Shown here in pieces: positions 5,636 through 6,252 of a stretch of DNA of 6,252 nt. The position numbers and the translations under genes are program-made. Origin of the DNA: JBBQSN01 sp038213835 (GTDB lineage Bacteria > Actinomycetota > Actinomycetes > Actinomycetales > CAWJMD01); the NCBI GenBank assembly GCA_038213835.1, contig JBBQSN010000180.1:1-6252 (forward strand). The letters are read 5' to 3'. Within the stretch, counting starts at the first letter, position 1. The number at the start of each line of letters is the position of its first letter. Under the pieces are notes generated by a model. The model saw only the letters and a program-made list of their open reading frames with translations, ran no database searches and was not told the DNA's origin.

Positions 5636-6252
5636 CTACTGGCGCCAGATCAGGACGAGCGCGCGGTCGTCGCTCTCGTCGGTGTGGGTGCCGTCGACGA
5701 GCTTGTCGGCGCCGCCCCGGAACCCGCCCCCGCGGACGAGGTCCTGCGCGGCCCCCATCAGCCGGTCGATGCCGAGGTCGAGGTCCCGGCCGGGGGTCTC
5801 GACCAGCCCGTCGGTGTACAACAGCAGCGCGTCACCCCGCTCGATCCGGCCCACGTGGGCGGGGAACTGCACGCCGTCGACGATGCCGAGCACCGGGCCG
5901 TGCACCCCGCGCAGCACCTCCCAGACGCCCGAGCCCGCGTGGTAGTGCGCGGCCGGGGGGTGTCCGGCGCTGGCGATCTCGAAGTGGCCGGTGGTGAGGT
6001 CGAGGCACAGGTGCATCGCCGTCGCGAACCCCTCGTGCCAGCGCTGACGCAGCAGGTAGGCGTTCGCCGCGGGCAGGAAGTCCTCGGCCGGCATCGCGCC
6101 CAGGAGGCCGCCGAACGCGCCCGACAGGAGCAGCGCCCTGGTGCCGGCGGCCTGCCCCTTGCCCGAGACGTCGACCATCGCCATCTCGAGCTCGGCGTCG
6201 TCGCTCGAGCGCGAGGACACCAGGAAGTCGCCGGAGAACGAATCACCGTACG
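5636..6252 (-). CDS. SpoIIE/RsbU-type PP2C serine phosphatase (N-terminus beyond window)
   Basis: This is the C-terminal 204 residues of a Mn/Mg-dependent protein phosphatase of the SpoIIE family, which typically dephosphorylates anti-anti-sigma factors in partner-switching stress pathways. The visible frame begins at 6250 with YGDSFSGDFLV and stays open to the edge. The likely metal-binding aspartates are D8 (SGDF, first motif), D27 (MVDVSGKGQAAG), D147 (LLLYTDGLVE) and D194/D195 (DDRALVLIW). AGHPPA (95-100) and GPVLGIVDG (118-126) are further family landmarks. A GTG at 6220 could be mistaken for a start, but the first metal-binding motif lies upstream of it, so the real start is outside the window, probably with a PAS, GAF or receiver sensor domain. 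It ends in TAG at 5638-5636, 35 bp from the convergent hydrolase stop. Its cognate anti-sigma-factor antagonist is not in the window. Confidence 0.93.
   Translation of the reverse strand, partial: YGDSFSGDFLVSSRSSDDAELEMAMVDVSGKGQAAGTRALLLSGAFGGLLGAMPAEDFLPAANAYLLRQRWHEGFATAMHLCLDLTTGHFEIASAGHPPAAHYHAGSGVWEVLRGVHGPVLGIVDGVQFPAHVGRIERGDALLLYTDGLVETPGRDLDLGIDRLMGAAQDLVRGGGFRGGADKLVDGTHTDESDDRALVLIWRQ

Noticed and set aside
6218..6220. GTG as the start of the phosphatase
   Set aside because: The first metal-binding motif (SGDF) is encoded upstream of it and the frame is open to the window edge.

Overview
The window is very GC-rich, with G or C at nearly every third codon position in the real genes. 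It carries leaderless-type promoters (TAnnnT about 6-7 nt before an ATG) and protein families common in high-GC Gram-positive bacteria. This points to an actinobacterial chromosome, plausibly Nocardioidaceae- or Pseudonocardiaceae-like. The genus cannot be fixed from the sequence. No rRNA, tRNA, CRISPR array, insertion sequence or phage gene was seen.

Region 1 (1-2934, minus strand) is a compact three-gene operon. It reads from a polytopic membrane protein of unknown function (2720 to 1755), through a DesK/NarX-type sensor histidine kinase (1750 to 632), into a NarL/LuxR-type response regulator (635 to beyond position 1, cut by the window edge). The genes are separated by 4 nt and then overlap by ATGA, so translational coupling is likely. 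Upstream lie a likely leaderless promoter, a perfect TACCCC-N4-GGGGTA palindrome resembling CsoR-class copper operators, and a 13-bp tandem repeat. A hairpin terminator at about 2892-2934 separates this operon from the next gene.

Region 2 (2949-4061, minus strand) holds a 47-residue basic small protein with a good ribosome binding site, a gene-free gap, a GNAT-family acetyltransferase, and the C-terminal remnant of a CAP/SCP-domain (YkwD-like) protein. The remnant ends in an ATGA overlap with the acetyltransferase start. It lacks the N-terminal half of its domain and appears to be a decaying gene.

Region 3 (4062-6252) has a divergent plus-strand gene for a class C beta-lactamase-family serine hydrolase with a leaderless promoter. 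It converges on the C-terminal part of a SpoIIE/RsbU-type PP2C phosphatase on the minus strand, which runs off the right edge.

Most genes are ordinary actinobacterial regulatory or accessory enzymes. The least explained items are the membrane protein coupled to the two-component pair, the layered cis elements in front of it, the small basic protein, and the CAP remnant. No clearly new system is evident.
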